A stretch of DNA of 6,601 nucleotides. Origin: Microbacteriaceae bacterium. GTDB taxonomy: Bacteria > Actinomycetota > Actinomycetes > Actinomycetales > Microbacteriaceae. Below, piece by piece: positions 1-5,884 of the stretch. The translations under genes were made by a program, and so were the position numbers. The stretch spans positions 1-6,601 of the forward strand of contig RFQD01000071.1 of assembly GCA_009925875.1 (NCBI GenBank). The letters are read 5' to 3'. Position 1 is the first letter of the stretch; the number at the start of each line of letters is the position of its first letter. The notes beneath the pieces are model-generated. The model saw only the letters and a list, made by a program, of their open reading frames with translations, did no database searches and was not told the origin of the DNA.

Positions 1-470
1 GAGTCCTCGTAATACGTCGAGAGTGCCGACACTCCGGCCGACAAAACGGGCATCGGATGCGCGTTGCGCGGGAATCCGGAAAAGAAGTTCTTCAGGTCTT
101 CGTGCAGCAGGGTGTGCCGCTTGATGTTCAACTCGAATTCGGAGAGCTCCGACGCCGAGGGGAGTTCCCCGTAGATGAGCAACCACGCGGTTTCGAGAAA
201 ACTCAGGCTGGTGGCAACCTGCTCGATGGGGTATCCGCGGTAGCGCAAGATGCCCGCGTCACCGTCGATGTAGGTGATGGCCGATTTGGTGGATGCCGTG
301 TTGACGAACCCGTAGTCGAGCGCATGCAGTCCGGTGGCGGCAGTGAACTTGGACATGTCGACCGCGTCGCGCCCGGCGGTCCCGGAAAGTACGGGAAATT
401 CGCTTGTCACTCCGTCAACGGTCACCGAGATCGTGCGACCGTCTGACGCAGGAATAGCGGAGTCTGTCAT
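1..470 (-). CDS. gltA: Citrate synthase, N-terminal part (gene runs off the left edge)
   Basis: This is the first 156 codons of citrate synthase, which condenses acetyl-CoA with oxaloacetate to citrate at the entry of the TCA cycle in the cytoplasm. The ATG is at 470-468, and I translated this frame by hand. It shows the N-terminal small beta-rich domain typical of bacterial type II citrate synthases (about residues 12-50). Next comes the highly conserved stretch TYIDGDAGILRYRGYPIEQ (about 67-85), then FLETAWLLIYGELPS (about 91-105) and an alpha-helical segment with HTLLHEDLKNFFSGFP. The catalytic His and Asp residues lie beyond the window. The family is usually near 430 residues, so roughly one third is present. 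The gene follows dapC by 41 bases on the same strand, so co-transcription is likely. I see no clear Shine-Dalgarno sequence before the ATG. The family assignment is secure; whether it is the sole citrate synthase or a paralogue such as a methylcitrate synthase cannot be settled from this part. Confidence 0.93.
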   Translation of the reverse strand, partial: MTDSAIPASDGRTISVTVDGVTSEFPVLSGTAGRDAVDMSKFTAATGLHALDYGFVNTASTKSAITYIDGDAGILRYRGYPIEQVATSLSFLETAWLLIYGELPSASELSEFELNIKRHTLLHEDLKNFFSGFPRNAHPMPVLSAGVSALSTYYED

Positions 471-511
471 GCCTAAAGCCTAAGGGTAATTGGGGGGACC
501 ACCGTGTCGTC

Positions 512-1615
512 TCACTGACCCAGCAGGCGATGAGACGCCGAATTTATCCGCTCATCGGTAGCGGTCAGCGAGAGTCGAATGTGTTGAGGAAAATGCGTTC
601 CGTAGAAATGCCCCGGGCCGCCCACGATGCCGTGGCTCGCGAGTCGATCGAGCGACTCCCAGGCGTCTTTGCCCTCGGTGGCCCACAAATACAGTCCGGC
701 CTCGCTGTGGTCGATCCGGAAGCCCGCCGATTCGAGTGCGCTCTTGAGCGTGTTCCGGCGAGCGCGATAGATCTCTTTCTGAGCCGCCACGTGCGTGTCG
801 TCGCCGAGAGCGACAGCCATCGCGTGTTGGACGGGCTGCGGCACCATCATGCCCGCCTGCCGACGAATGTTCGTCAACGGCGCTATGAGCTCGGAACATC
901 CGGCGACAAACGACGCCCGATAGCCCGCCATATTCGATTGCTTACTCAGCGAATAGGCACACAGCAGCGAATCGAACGACCCTTGCCGCACATCATCGGC
1001 GAGCAGGCTCGGGATGCGCGCGGTGTCCCACGGCGCGTCCCACCCGAGTTCGGCGTAGCACTCGTCACTCACGAGTATCGCGCCGAGCTCGCGCGCACGT
1101 CGAACGCAGGCGCGCAGATACTCACTCGTGCGCACCGCACCATCGGGGTTTCCGGGTGAGTTGACCCACACGAGTTTCGTATTGGTCGGCCAGTCGGCCG
1201 GGTCGTCTTCGGCGACGGCCGTGGCACCGGCGATGGTGGCACCTATCTCGTAGGTGGGGTACGCCGCACGAGGGTGAACAACGACATCACCGTCGCCCAA
1301 CCCCAGCATGAATGGAAGCCATGCGACGAACTCTTTTGACCCGATGGTGGGCAACACGTTGCTGGCGTTGAGCCCGGTGACGCCTCGTCGCCGGGCGAAC
1401 CAGGCGACGATGGCAGAGGAGAGATCGGGTGTCCCCGACGTGAGCGGATACGCGTGCGCATCCGTCGCGGCATTCAGGGCAGCACGCACAATGTCGGGCG
1501 TGGGGTCAACGGGTGATCCGATGGAGAGATCAATCAGCCCGTCGGGATGCTGCATGGCTCGAGCACGCACGGGTTCCATGGCATTCCATGGATAGTCGGG
1601 CAGATTGAGAAACAC
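512..1615 (-). CDS. dapC: Succinyldiaminopimelate aminotransferase (actinobacterial DapC type)
   Basis: This is a 367-residue PLP-dependent fold-type I aminotransferase. It is predicted to interconvert N-succinyl-2-amino-6-oxopimelate and N-succinyl-LL-diaminopimelate, using glutamate as amino donor, in the lysine and meso-diaminopimelate pathway that feeds peptidoglycan. The visible features are the N-terminal LPDYPWN (residues 5-11), NSPGNPDG (152-159) with the cofactor-binding Asn156, SDECYAE (183-189) with the pyridine-nitrogen Asp184 and Tyr187, and YSLSKQSNMAGYR (221-233) with the Schiff-base Lys225. HIRLSL near the C-terminus holds Arg347, expected to bind the substrate carboxylate. 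Length and N-terminus fit the actinobacterial DapC subfamily. The start is GTG at 1615-1613. The first internal ATG (codon 13) would cut into the conserved N-terminus. I see no Shine-Dalgarno sequence, but the gene begins only 19 bases after the fdxA stop, so translational coupling is plausible. The aminotransferase class is certain; the exact substrate is inferred from subfamily resemblance and the fdxA neighbour. Confidence 0.9.
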   Translation of the reverse strand: MFLNLPDYPWNAMEPVRARAMQHPDGLIDLSIGSPVDPTPDIVRAALNAATDAHAYPLTSGTPDLSSAIVAWFARRRGVTGLNASNVLPTIGSKEFVAWLPFMLGLGDGDVVVHPRAAYPTYEIGATIAGATAVAEDDPADWPTNTKLVWVNSPGNPDGAVRTSEYLRACVRRARELGAILVSDECYAELGWDAPWDTARIPSLLADDVRQGSFDSLLCAYSLSKQSNMAGYRASFVAGCSELIAPLTNIRRQAGMMVPQPVQHAMAVALGDDTHVAAQKEIYRARRNTLKSALESAGFRIDHSEAGLYLWATEGKDAWESLDRLASHGIVGGPGHFYGTHFPQHIRLSLTATDERINSASHRLLGQ

Positions 1616-1634
1616 GCGTGATGAGGGCGGCGAG

Positions 1635-1955
1635 CTAGCCGACTTGGGGTGGCAACGCAGACACCACGGGGTGGTCTCCCGCCATCACGCCCACCTTGGC
1701 AGCACCGCCCGGAGAACCGATTTCGGTGAAGAATTCAACGTTGGCCTTGTAGTAGTCGGCCCATTTTTCGGGAAGGTCATCTTCGTAATAGATGGCTTCC
1801 ACGGGACAGACCGGTTCGCACGCACCGCAGTCGACGCACTCGTCCGGGTGAATGTAGAGCATGCGGTCGCCCTCGTAAATGCAGTCGACGGGACACTCGT
1901 CGATGCAAGCGCGGTCTTTGACATCGACGCACGGGAGGGCGATGACGTAGGTCAC
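1635..1955 (-). CDS. fdxA: Seven-iron type ferredoxin ([3Fe-4S][4Fe-4S])
   Basis: This is a 106-residue soluble ferredoxin that acts as a low-potential one-electron carrier in the cytoplasm. The N-terminal half carries the full cysteine set of the Azotobacter FdI / mycobacterial FdxA type: Cys9, Cys17, Cys21, Cys25, then Cys40, Cys43, Cys46 and Cys50. By family analogy, Cys9, Cys17 and Cys50 bind the [3Fe-4S] cluster, while Cys21, Cys40, Cys43 and Cys46 bind the [4Fe-4S] cluster, leaving Cys25 free. The second motif CVDCGACEPVCPVEAI is canonical. The C-terminal half (DLPEKWADYYKANVEFF onwards) matches the usual tail of actinobacterial members. The GTG start at 1955-1953 is fixed by an AAGGAG ribosome binding site six bases upstream. 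It lies between a membrane-protein gene and dapC on the same strand with short gaps. The redox partner is not evident here; cytochromes P450 and ferredoxin reductases are common partners in relatives. Confidence 0.95.
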   Translation of the reverse strand: MTYVIALPCVDVKDRACIDECPVDCIYEGDRMLYIHPDECVDCGACEPVCPVEAIYYEDDLPEKWADYYKANVEFFTEIGSPGGAAKVGVMAGDHPVVSALPPQVG

Positions 1956-1961
1956 GAGGAA

Positions 1962-1967
1962 CTCCTT
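1962..1967 (-). promoter_or_regulatory. Ribosome binding site of fdxA
   Basis: On the minus strand this reads AAGGAG, a strong Shine-Dalgarno match, with six bases before the GTG at 1955-1953. It supports the GTG start of the ferredoxin. It is the best ribosome binding site in the left-hand gene cluster, suggesting high independent translation of the ferredoxin within the operon. Confidence 0.85.
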
Positions 1968-1993
1968 GGACGGTGAAACGAAGTGAGATTAGT

Positions 1994-2377
1994 TTAGCTT
2001 TGCGCGGTTGGTTGGTGCGGTCGCCGGCGCGACACGCGCGGCCAAAAAATGAGCGCGACGGTCACCAGTGGCACGCCGATCATCCACGCGTTGCCAACCC
2101 ACGATTCGGGGACAAGGACGGATCCTCCGGGACCCCGTTGGCTGAGCAGAAATACGGATGCGAGCAACACGAGTCCGCTCAGCAACAAACCCCAGCGCGA
2201 GATGCCCACGAGCGAGAGGCCGAGCAACCAGGCGACCACGACAACGAGACCGAGGGCGAGCCCCCAGGGTACGTCGACACTCGCGATGGTCACGTGAGAT
2301 TGATGAATCACCGTGGTCACCGCGCCGACGACCGCGCTGAACACGATGGCGGCGATGGTGAGGAGGGTCTTCAGCAC
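1994..2377 (-). CDS. Four-helix membrane protein, DUF6113-like
   Basis: This is a 127-residue integral membrane protein with four hydrophobic segments, at about residues 3-24, 37-58, 61-80 and 93-113. The C-terminal tail is basic, RVSRRRPHQP, and should face the cytoplasm. No catalytic motif is visible and the function is unknown. The size, the four-helix pattern, the GGSVLVPESW loop before the last helix, and the position directly upstream of fdxA-dapC match small membrane proteins annotated as DUF6113 in actinobacteria. That family name is from memory and was not tested. The GTG start at 2377-2375 is the first possible start, because an in-frame TAG stands two codons upstream. No Shine-Dalgarno sequence is visible, so initiation may be leaderless or weak. 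It is the first gene of the minus-strand cluster and begins 51 bases from the iron box at 2429-2451, on the far side from the permease. Coding is supported by the coherent hydrophobic pattern and conserved context. Confidence 0.8.
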   Translation of the reverse strand: MLKTLLTIAAIVFSAVVGAVTTVIHQSHVTIASVDVPWGLALGLVVVVAWLLGLSLVGISRWGLLLSGLVLLASVFLLSQRGPGGSVLVPESWVGNAWMIGVPLVTVALIFWPRVSRRRPHQPTAQS

Positions 2378-2408
2378 GCGCTAAGACTATCGCCCGTGTT
2401 CGAGAGCA

Positions 2409-2438
2409 AGTATTCGTCGTGTAACGTTGGTTAGGTAA
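2409..2438 (-). promoter_or_regulatory. Tentative promoter for the DUF6113-fdxA-dapC-gltA cluster
   Basis: On the minus strand, TTACCT (2438-2433) and AATACT (2414-2409) are separated by 18 bases and could act as -35 and -10 hexamers. The matches to consensus are weak, three and four of six. The position is sensible: transcription would start near 2402, about 25 bases before the GTG at 2377. The -35 element would lie inside the left arm of the iron box. This is a low-confidence hand call. Confidence 0.22.
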
Positions 2439-2451
2439 CCCTTACCTAACC
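2429..2451. promoter_or_regulatory. DtxR/IdeR-type iron box (operator)
   Basis: The core 19-mer TTAGGTAACCCTTACCTAA (2431-2449) matches the DtxR/IdeR consensus TTAGGTTAGCCTAACCTAA at 16 of 19 positions by hand alignment. The palindrome is perfect over 10-base arms (2429-2438 and 2442-2451) around a 3-base centre. DtxR/IdeR with bound Fe(II) represses iron-uptake genes in actinobacteria. The box ends 24 bases before the ATG of the iron permease at 2476, where bound repressor would block its promoter. I could not assign confident -35 and -10 hexamers for the permease, so the box probably overlaps them. Confidence 0.9.
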
Positions 2452-2475
2452 GTTTGTATCCGAAAGACGTCGCCC

Positions 2476-3327
2476 ATGATTGCAAATCTCTTCATCGCAT
2501 TGCGCGAGGGCCTCGAGGCATCTCTCGTCGTGGGCATCCTCATCGCGTACGTCATTCGAATGAATCGGCGGGATGCCCTGCGTCCGATTTGGGCCGGTGT
2601 TGGCATTGCGGTTGCGGTGTCGTTGCTGATCGGATTCGCGCTCTCGCAAACGCGCGGACTGCCCGACTCGGTGTTTGAGCTCACTGCCGGGCTTCTCTCG
2701 ATCGTGGCCTGCGGTCTCGTCACCTGGATGGTCTTCTGGATGGCGAAGACCGCCCGAAGCATGCGTGGAAACTTGGAAGCAGGAATCGAGAAAACGCTGG
2801 CAGGAGGCGCCTTCGGCCTGCTCGTCATCGCGTTCGTTTCCGTCGGGCGGGAAGGCGTCGAAACGGCACTGTTTCTCTGGGCCGCCGCACAAGCTGCCGG
2901 CCAGTCGCTCCTGCCGTTGCTCGGGGCACTCATTGGACTGCTCATCGCGGTCGCTCTGGGTTTCGCAATTTATCGCGGCATGGTGCGGCTGAACCTCAGA
3001 GCCTTCTTCACCTGGTCGGGATCACTCCTCATTATTCTCGCCGGCGGCGTGCTCGCCTATGGCGTGCACGAGTTGCAAGAGGTGGGCGTGCTCCCCGGCG
3101 GAGAATCCATCGCGTTCGATGTATCCGTCGCCGTACCGCCGGAAAGTTGGTACGGATCTCTGTTACGTGGCACCATCGGCTTCCGACCCGAAATGTCGTG
3201 GCTCGAAATCGTTGTCTGGGCTCTGTACGTCGGAATCGCACTCGGCGTTTTCCTGCGCATGTCACTGCGCACACTTCCCCGAGTGACAACGAGCACCGCG
3301 TCTGCGACGGCGTCATCACGCGCCTGA
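2476..3327 (+). CDS. efeU: Ftr1/EfeU-type high-affinity iron permease
   Basis: This 283-residue polytopic membrane protein belongs to the Ftr1/EfeU (oxidase-dependent iron transporter) family and imports iron across the cytoplasmic membrane. Two signature REXXE motifs are present: REGLE at 10-14 in the first helix and REGVE at 125-129 in the fourth, whose glutamates are expected to bind iron. Seven hydrophobic segments fall at about 3-28, 38-57, 69-90, 108-135, 143-167, 177-197 and 242-262. HELQEVGVLP (198-207) after helix six is also typical. Length is close to E. coli EfeU (about 276). The ATG at 2476 is preceded only by a weak purine run (GAAAGA, 8-base gap); nothing upstream in this frame extends the conserved N-terminus. 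The iron box just upstream argues for repression when iron is plentiful. No efeO or efeB follows: the next gene is convergent, so the permease stands alone here. Iron as substrate is inferred from the motifs and operator. Confidence 0.93.
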   Translation: MIANLFIALREGLEASLVVGILIAYVIRMNRRDALRPIWAGVGIAVAVSLLIGFALSQTRGLPDSVFELTAGLLSIVACGLVTWMVFWMAKTARSMRGNLEAGIEKTLAGGAFGLLVIAFVSVGREGVETALFLWAAAQAAGQSLLPLLGALIGLLIAVALGFAIYRGMVRLNLRAFFTWSGSLLIILAGGVLAYGVHELQEVGVLPGGESIAFDVSVAVPPESWYGSLLRGTIGFRPEMSWLEIVVWALYVGIALGVFLRMSLRTLPRVTTSTASATASSRA

Positions 3328-3359
3328 GCGTGTGCCGCGGTCACCGCGACACACGCTCA
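3325..3359. terminator. Shared hairpin terminator between convergent genes
   Basis: A 10-base-pair stem (TGAGCGTGTG paired with CACACGCTCA) continues past one C/A mismatch into a 5-base-pair CGCGG/CCGCG stem with a 3-base loop. The hairpin includes the permease TGA stop (3325-3327) and ends 10 bases before the last base of the lipoprotein stop codon, so it can serve both converging transcripts. No T-run follows on either strand, which is common for high-GC actinobacterial hairpins, so strict intrinsic termination is not proven. Confidence 0.7.
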
Positions 3360-3369
3360 CGGTCACGCC

Positions 3370-3852
3370 TTACTGCGCCGACTTCGTCGTGATGATGACG
3401 AGCACATTGCCCGTTGCGGAGGTCGTGTCTTTGGCGCCCGAGACGGTGACGTTCGACGTTCCGTTGTCAAAGACACCCATGTAGCTGTCCTGCGTTGACA
3501 GGTCGAGTGATTGCGTGTATCCCGCGCTCGTCAATCCGGCAACGTAGTCGTCATACCCGGCTTTGGCATCGCCGACCTCGAAAGATCCCGAACATCCGTT
3601 TGCCGCATCGCAAAAGACACCAATGATCTTTCCGGTTGGCTTGGGCACATCCGCTGGCCACGTGTCTGGAATGGTGCCACCGTCGAGGCTAACGTCTGTG
3701 CCGGTGGCATTTTCGATTGCGCCCTCAACCGCTTTTTGCGCGACCTGATTCGTGACGGCCTCGAGAGGATTCGCGCACGCTGTTAAACCGCCGAGCAGTC
3801 CACAAGCGAGTGCCGAAGCGGCCGTGACGGTGAAAATTACACGAGGTGACAT
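3370..3852 (-). CDS. Small secreted lipoprotein of unknown function
   Basis: This is a 160-residue predicted lipoprotein. From the ATG at 3852-3850 it has a short basic start (MSPR), a hydrophobic signal segment (about residues 5-22) and a lipobox LTAC with the modified cysteine at residue 26, giving an anchor on the outer face of the membrane. The mature part begins with an Ala/Glu-rich, probably helical stretch (NPLEAVTNQVAQKAVEGA). Then follow DVSLDGGTIPDTWPADVPKP, a region with two cysteines (81 and 87) that could form a disulfide outside the cell, and a Thr/Ser-rich C-terminus. Related short lipoproteins with a similar Pro/Asp-rich WPADVP motif occur in Microbacteriaceae, but I cannot name a function. 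A strong GGAAGGA ribosome binding site selects this ATG over an in-frame ATG at 3888 that would bury the signal peptide. It lies 107 bases downstream of typA, same strand, and converges on the iron permease. Confidence 0.85.
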   Translation of the reverse strand: MSPRVIFTVTAASALACGLLGGLTACANPLEAVTNQVAQKAVEGAIENATGTDVSLDGGTIPDTWPADVPKPTGKIIGVFCDAANGCSGSFEVGDAKAGYDDYVAGLTSAGYTQSLDLSTQDSYMGVFDNGTSNVTVSGAKDTTSATGNVLVIITTKSAQ

Positions 3853-3959
3853 GATGCGTCCTTCCAGTCTCCGAGGGATTTCCCCCATTAACAGGCAGGG
3901 TACTCTGCTTGATTCCTCAACGGGAAGAGGTTGCTACCAAAAATTCACCCAACGCGGAG
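3853..3959 (-). other. Intergenic gap between typA and the lipoprotein gene
   Basis: This 107-base gap holds the lipoprotein ribosome binding site. I see no convincing terminator for typA: a T5 run shortly after the typA stop lacks a GC stem just before it. I also see no promoter with good -35 and -10 hexamers at proper spacing. The lipoprotein may be transcribed by read-through from typA or from a promoter I cannot recognise. Confidence 0.5.
3859..3865 (-). promoter_or_regulatory. Ribosome binding site that fixes the lipoprotein start
   Basis: The minus strand reads GGAAGGA with a 6-base gap before the ATG at 3852-3850. The competing upstream ATG at 3888-3886 would place 12 extra charged residues (MGEIPRRLEGRI) before the signal peptide. 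The Shine-Dalgarno match and the signal-peptide layout together support the 3852 start. Confidence 0.8.
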
Positions 3960-5870
3960 CTAGACCTGATCTTGTTTCTTCAGGCGACTCGTGGCACGTG
4001 CGCGCTCCGTCATGTCCAGCACGACCTTGCGAATGCGCACCTTCTCTGGGGTGACTTCGACACACTCGTCTTCACGCGCGAACTCGAGGCACTCTTCGAG
4101 AGAGAGTTGACGCGATGGCGTCATCGACTCGAACGTGTCGGACGTCGACTGACGCATGTTCGTGAGCTTCTTTTCTTTCGTGATGTTCACGTCCATGTCA
4201 TCGTTGCGCGAGTTCTCGCCGATGACCATGCCTTCGTAAACTTCCTCGGTCGGATTCACGAAGAAGCTCATGCGCTCTTGCAGGCCAATGATGGCAAACG
4301 GAGTGACGACACCGCTTCGGTCGGCCACGATGGAACCGTTCGAACGCGTGATGATTTGACCGGCCCATTCGTCATAGCCATGCGAAATCGCGTTGGCAAT
4401 TCCGGTTCCGCGGGTGATCGTGAGAAACTCCGTGCGGAAACCGATGAGTCCGCGCGAGGGCACGATGAACTCCATGCGCACCCAGCCAGTGCCGTGGTTG
4501 ACCATGCCTTCCATGCGACCCTTGCGCGCAGCCATGAGCTGTGTGATTGCCCCCAGGTGCTCTTCGGGCGTGTCAATTGTCATGTGCTCGAACGGCTCAT
4601 GCGTCTTCCCGTTGACCTTCTTGGTGACCACCTGAGGCTTCCCCACGGTCAGTTCGAAGCCCTCACGACGCATATTTTCGACCAGGATGGCCAGCGCAAG
4701 TTCGCCACGACCCTGCACCTCCCACGCGTCGGGACGACCGATGTCGACCACGCGCAACGAGACGTTACCGATCAGTTCCCGGTCCAGGCGATCTTTGACC
4801 ATGCGCGCGGTGAGCTTGTGCCCCTTGACCTTGCCGACGAGAGGCGACGTGTTCGTGCCAATCGTCATCGAAATGGCGGGCTCGTCGACGGTAATCGCGG
4901 GTAGCGGACGAACATCCTCGGGATCGGCAATGGTCTCGCCGATCGTGATGTCTTCAATACCGGCAATGGCGACGATGTCACCCGGTCCAGCCGACTCCGC
5001 GGGGAAACGCTCCAACGCCTTGGTCTTGAGCAGTTCCGTAATGCGAACACTCGACACTGTGCCGTCGTGCTTGACCCACGCAACGGTTTGCCCCTTCTTG
5101 AGGTTTCCGTTAAAGACGCGCAGAAGTGCGAGGCGACCCAGAAATGGCGACGCGTCGAGGTTTGTCACGTGCGCCTGAAGCGGATGCTCGTCGTCATAGT
5201 GTGGAGCCGGAATGTGCTCGAGAATCGCCTCAAACAGCGGTTCGAGGTTGTCGTTGTCGGGCAACGAGCCGTTGGCGGGCTTGTTGTGGCTGGCAGCACC
5301 CGCGCGACCCGACGCGTACACGACGGGGACGTTCAGCACGGCATCCAAATCAAGGTCAGGAAAATCTTCATGCAGGTCGCTAGCCAGACCGAGCAACAGG
5401 TCTTGACTCTCGCTGACCACTTCATCAATGCGGGCATCGGGTCGGTCGGTTTTGTTGACCAACAAGATGACCGGGAGGCTCGCCTCGAGGGCCTTGCGCA
5501 ACACGAATCGGGTTTGTGGCAACGGACCCTCACTCGCGTCAACAAGCAAGACAACGCCATCGACCATCGAGAGTCCGCGCTCCACTTCCCCACCGAAGTC
5601 AGCGTGGCCCGGGGTGTCAATCACGTTGATCGTGATGGGCCCGTTCGTCGCATGCGCTCCCGAATATTCCACGGCCGTGTTCTTCGCGAGAATCGTGATG
5701 CCTTTTTCGCGCTCAAGGTCGTTCGAATCCATCATGCGATCGTCGGCACTGAAGTGAGCGTCAAACGAGTTGGTTTGTTTGAGCATGGCATCGACGAGAG
5801 TTGTCTTACCGTGGTCAACGTGAGCCACGATGGCGACGTTGCGCAGGTCAGTACGGAAGGCTTTCGCCAT
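3960..5870 (-). CDS. typA: Ribosome-associated GTPase TypA/BipA
   Basis: This 636-residue translational GTPase of the TypA/BipA family binds the 70S ribosome like EF-G and is linked to ribosome assembly and stress or low-temperature growth. The G-domain motifs are intact: G1 AHVDHGKT (16-23), G2 GITI (57-60), G3 DTPGH (85-89), G4 NKTD (139-142) and G5 ASG (186-188). The beta-barrel domain follows, with ASPFLGRLALLRVFNG (about 240-255). BipA-specific C-terminal elements are present: GRGELALAILVENMRREG, PSRGLIGFRTEFLT, NDDMDVNITKEKKLTNMR and the final LSLEECLEF segment. Length is normal for the family, and I see no frameshift. The ATG is at 5870-5868, preceded by AAGGA with a 9-base gap. It starts 12 bases after the stop of an ABC transporter ATPase on the same strand and is probably co-transcribed with it. 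typA near a peptide ABC transporter and near fdxA-dapC recalls other actinobacteria. Confidence 0.97.
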   Translation of the reverse strand: MAKAFRTDLRNVAIVAHVDHGKTTLVDAMLKQTNSFDAHFSADDRMMDSNDLEREKGITILAKNTAVEYSGAHATNGPITINVIDTPGHADFGGEVERGLSMVDGVVLLVDASEGPLPQTRFVLRKALEASLPVILLVNKTDRPDARIDEVVSESQDLLLGLASDLHEDFPDLDLDAVLNVPVVYASGRAGAASHNKPANGSLPDNDNLEPLFEAILEHIPAPHYDDEHPLQAHVTNLDASPFLGRLALLRVFNGNLKKGQTVAWVKHDGTVSSVRITELLKTKALERFPAESAGPGDIVAIAGIEDITIGETIADPEDVRPLPAITVDEPAISMTIGTNTSPLVGKVKGHKLTARMVKDRLDRELIGNVSLRVVDIGRPDAWEVQGRGELALAILVENMRREGFELTVGKPQVVTKKVNGKTHEPFEHMTIDTPEEHLGAITQLMAARKGRMEGMVNHGTGWVRMEFIVPSRGLIGFRTEFLTITRGTGIANAISHGYDEWAGQIITRSNGSIVADRSGVVTPFAIIGLQERMSFFVNPTEEVYEGMVIGENSRNDDMDVNITKEKKLTNMRQSTSDTFESMTPSRQLSLEECLEFAREDECVEVTPEKVRIRKVVLDMTERARATSRLKKQDQV

Positions 5871-5879
5871 AGAAGCACG

Positions 5880-5884
5880 TCCTT
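5880..5884 (-). promoter_or_regulatory. Ribosome binding site of typA, overlapping the upstream stop codon
   Basis: The minus strand reads AAGGA, nine bases before the typA ATG at 5870-5868. The TAA stop of the ABC transporter gene (5885-5883) supplies the first two bases of this motif, so ribosomes finishing the ATPase stop on the typA initiation region. Translational coupling is a reasonable inference. Confidence 0.7.

Noticed and set aside
57..446. A 129-codon plus-strand open frame at the left end
   Set aside because: It is the complement of the citrate synthase N-terminal region, whose conserved motifs are clear on the minus strand.
471..511. A C-rich run in the gltA leader that might be a regulatory element
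   Set aside because: The gap is only 41 bases, without a stable stem, a second iron box or a recognisable operator.
1576..1591. Two CCATGG copies ten bases apart forming a small repeat
   Set aside because: They lie in the dapC codons for the conserved PWNAMEP stretch and are explained by coding; I see no sign of a regulatory site.
2442..2945. Minus-strand open frames opposite the iron permease
   Set aside because: The plus strand encodes an intact seven-helix permease with two REXXE motifs under an iron box. The antisense frames are low-complexity Arg/Ser/Pro/Thr-rich and show no family resemblance.
3965..3984. A possible CCTGA/TCAGG hairpin at the end of typA followed by a T5 run
   Set aside because: The stem is only five pairs with a ten-base loop, lies inside the typA coding end, and the T-run is more than 20 bases away, so it is not a credible terminator.
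3909..4904. A 331-codon plus-strand open frame antisense to typA
   Set aside because: The opposite strand encodes an intact TypA with all GTPase motifs. The plus-strand frame is His/Arg/Asp-rich with no recognisable domain, as expected of a shadow frame in GC-rich coding DNA.
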